64,000 nucleotides of DNA. Source: Sialis fuliginosa. Its lineage: Eukaryota > Arthropoda > Insecta > Megaloptera > Sialidae. Positions 62,298 through 64,000 of this stretch are shown one piece after another (position 1 is the first letter of the stretch; every line of letters begins with the position of its first letter). The DNA lies in the NCBI GenBank assembly GCA_961205875.1, contig OY540815.1:868001-932000 (forward strand). The letters run 5' to 3'. The notes beneath the pieces are model-generated. The model was not told the DNA's origin and ran no database searches. It saw nothing but the letters and a program-made list of their open reading frames with translations. A program made the translations under genes and the position numbers.

Positions 62298-62322
62298 GTT
62301 TGTAGTAGGTAGGTAGGTAGAA
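62298..62322. repeat. GTAG microsatellite
   Basis: About four GTAG units: GTAGTAGGTAGGTAGGTAG. Confidence 0.7.
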
Positions 62323-62390
62323 ATACGAATCCATATGTAAATTTATTTCGAACCCTTTTGAGGAATTTTTTGTTTGAAATATTTCATATA

Positions 62391-62805
62391 CAGTAAAAGC
62401 TCCTTATTCGCGTATTCACTATTCGCGGATTAAAAAAATGCGACCCAATTCCTATATTCGCGGCTAAAGATTTCTTTATTCGCGGATCTAATCAGTACAT
62501 ACATAATAATAAAAAGGATTACAATAGGTATCCAACCCAATATCCTTTGTAAACGCCGTCAAATGGACTAATAAAAAAGTAAAAGAGCTTTTAAAAACTG
62601 CCAAGCAAGAAAAAAAAATTACAAAATTCTTTAAACCATTGCCAAGCCTGAAGGTAATAATTAATCAATATGGTCAAAAACTTCAATTAAATTGATTTTT
62701 TTGTATTGTATTTGTTTATTTATTTTGTCACCTAGGAACGTATCCCCTATAATCCCATATAAATTACCATTCCGTGTATACCCCGCGAATAAAGAGCTTT
62801 TACTG
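62391..62805 (+). mobile_element. pogo/Tigger-like element with transposase C-terminal remnant
   Basis: 415 bp with ends CAGTAAAAGCTCCTTATTCG and CGAATAAAGAGCTTTTACTG, flanked by TA (62389-62390, 62806-62807). The interior frame reads WTNKKVKELLKTAKQEKKIT then KFFKPLPSLK. The ITKFF sequence near the end resembles the PCNA-binding box reported for pogo transposases. The DNA-binding and DDE regions are deleted. Confidence 0.72.
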
Positions 62806-62889
62806 TACTTTTCAACTACGGAAAATAAGGAAATCAATAGTATATCAGATACATGCAAATAAGAATAATAATAAAATAAATAACATTAT

Positions 62890-63375
62890 TTTTGCTTCCT
62901 CGCAATATCGAAGTTACGAGAAACTTTGTGATCGTTTTAAAATGAGACAAAAAAATTGTTCTTCGATTTCAAAATTTTAAATTGATCTTTCCGTTTCAGG
63001 TCAAGACAAACACTTTTCGTTCCGTGTCTGTCTGTCTGTCCCCTGAATCCTTGTCACACGCATAACTTATGAACCACTGAACCGATATTAATGATACTTG
63101 GTCAGATGGTTAGGTCAAGCTTGAGGACGGTCCTATTTAATCAAATCATCAAAATCGCGTGTAAGGTGGAGGGGTGACATCCCAAAATATATTATTTTCA
63201 AGATATCTCAAGAACGACACATGTTACGTGAAAATTTTATAGAAACTTTTTTGTAGAGCATTAAATTTCCTATAATATAGGTCTACAACGTTTGTTATAA
63301 AATATTCCTTTACAAAGATTTATTTCAATTTGCTTTAAAAAATCGTAATTTTTTTAATTGATATTTACTTTTACT
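62890..63375 (+). repeat. Family G repeat, 5' part
   Basis: TTTTTGCTTCCTCGCAATATC through GATTTATTTCAATTTGC, with GTCTGTCTGTCTGTCCCCTG. The 3' third is absent. Confidence 0.72.
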
Positions 63376-64000
63376 TATAGTCCAATCAAATCAGAAATTT
63401 CCTATAGGTGACAAATGGAATTAATATTCGCCTTATTATTTTAGTGTCAATCGATGGCAAATGATGCCCTTAGTAAAAGATAAAAAATACAAGGCTGTAG
63501 GCCCCTGGGAAATACACTAAAAAAATTGATACAGTGAAAACGATCTAAGATAGAGCAAAAATGAACAGAATCAATTTTACATATAAGAAAATTTCCTATT
63601 AGAATTATACTACGGTTTATACCTAAAACTAATAGTTCAGAATTGAGAGTCGTTCAAAACTCGATACTAAAATGTAGTTTTTTTGAAAATGTCGCAATTT
63701 CTCTCGGTTTTCTATAAAATTTATTATCGGTATAACAGTTAAAAAAAATTTCCAAAAAAATCACGGTTTAACTAGACTCTATTGGGAAGCTACTCACGAA
63801 TTTAAAACTTATTTTTACTTTAAATTGTAGCTATAGGGATTGTACTAAGAAATAATTTATTGTATTTTATTACCTGTTCATTTTTCATAATCTATTAATT
63901 GCCGAATATAACAAAAATATTTGTTTAAAAGATAATTTTATTCTCTACAAATTCAATCGTAACTACAACCGTTTGCTTGCAGTTTTTAAATAAAAACAAA
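63376..64000. other. No feature recognised
   Basis: AT-rich; no exon or repeat boundary supported at the window edge. Confidence 0.4.

Overview
The window looks like AT-rich arthropod nuclear DNA, most likely from an insect. The evidence is spliced genes with GT-AG introns, orthologues of well-known animal genes, and a dense crowd of DNA-transposon derivatives (hAT-like, Tc1/mariner-like, pogo-like, TTAA-type). No bacterial operon, CRISPR array, rRNA or intact tRNA was seen. I could not fix the species; a hemipteran-like, repeat-rich genome is a guess.

Three protein-coding genes are supported. (1) At 4522-5478 on the + strand are the last two coding exons of Cbl, an E3 ubiquitin ligase adaptor: proline-rich tail, then a terminal UBA domain. 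The 5' part lies outside the window. (2) At 27931-14041 on the - strand is a complete 16-exon CPSF1 (CPSF160), predicted 1405 aa, the large scaffold of the mRNA cleavage and polyadenylation factor. (3) At 57363-34730 on the - strand is a complete 11-coding-exon kirre/roughest-type (NEPH/Kirrel) adhesion protein, predicted 854 aa: signal peptide, five Ig domains, one transmembrane helix, a cytoplasmic tail ending in the PDZ ligand THV, and a 15.9-kb first coding intron. All exon junctions keep frame when joined. The three genes share no pathway; Cbl and CPSF1 are convergent, and kirre lies upstream of CPSF1 on the same strand.

Layout: 1-4521 is a Cbl intron with repeats; 5.5-13.9 kb is intergenic repeats, including a nest of three MITEs inside another element at 7.74-8.86 kb; 14.0-27.9 kb is CPSF1, whose introns are largely filled by transposons; 27.9-34.7 kb is intergenic with three foldback elements; 34.7-57.4 kb is kirre; 57.4-64.0 kb is probably the kirre 5' UTR intron or upstream region, again repeats.

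The most striking non-genic structure is a series of long inverted repeats (foldback elements) of about 0.4-1.7 kb. The largest, 42751-44462, has arms of about 670 bp that look almost identical. Those inside CPSF1 and kirre introns would be transcribed as long hairpin RNA. Several small elements have target-site duplications that can be read directly, some confirmed by an empty paralogous site in this same window.
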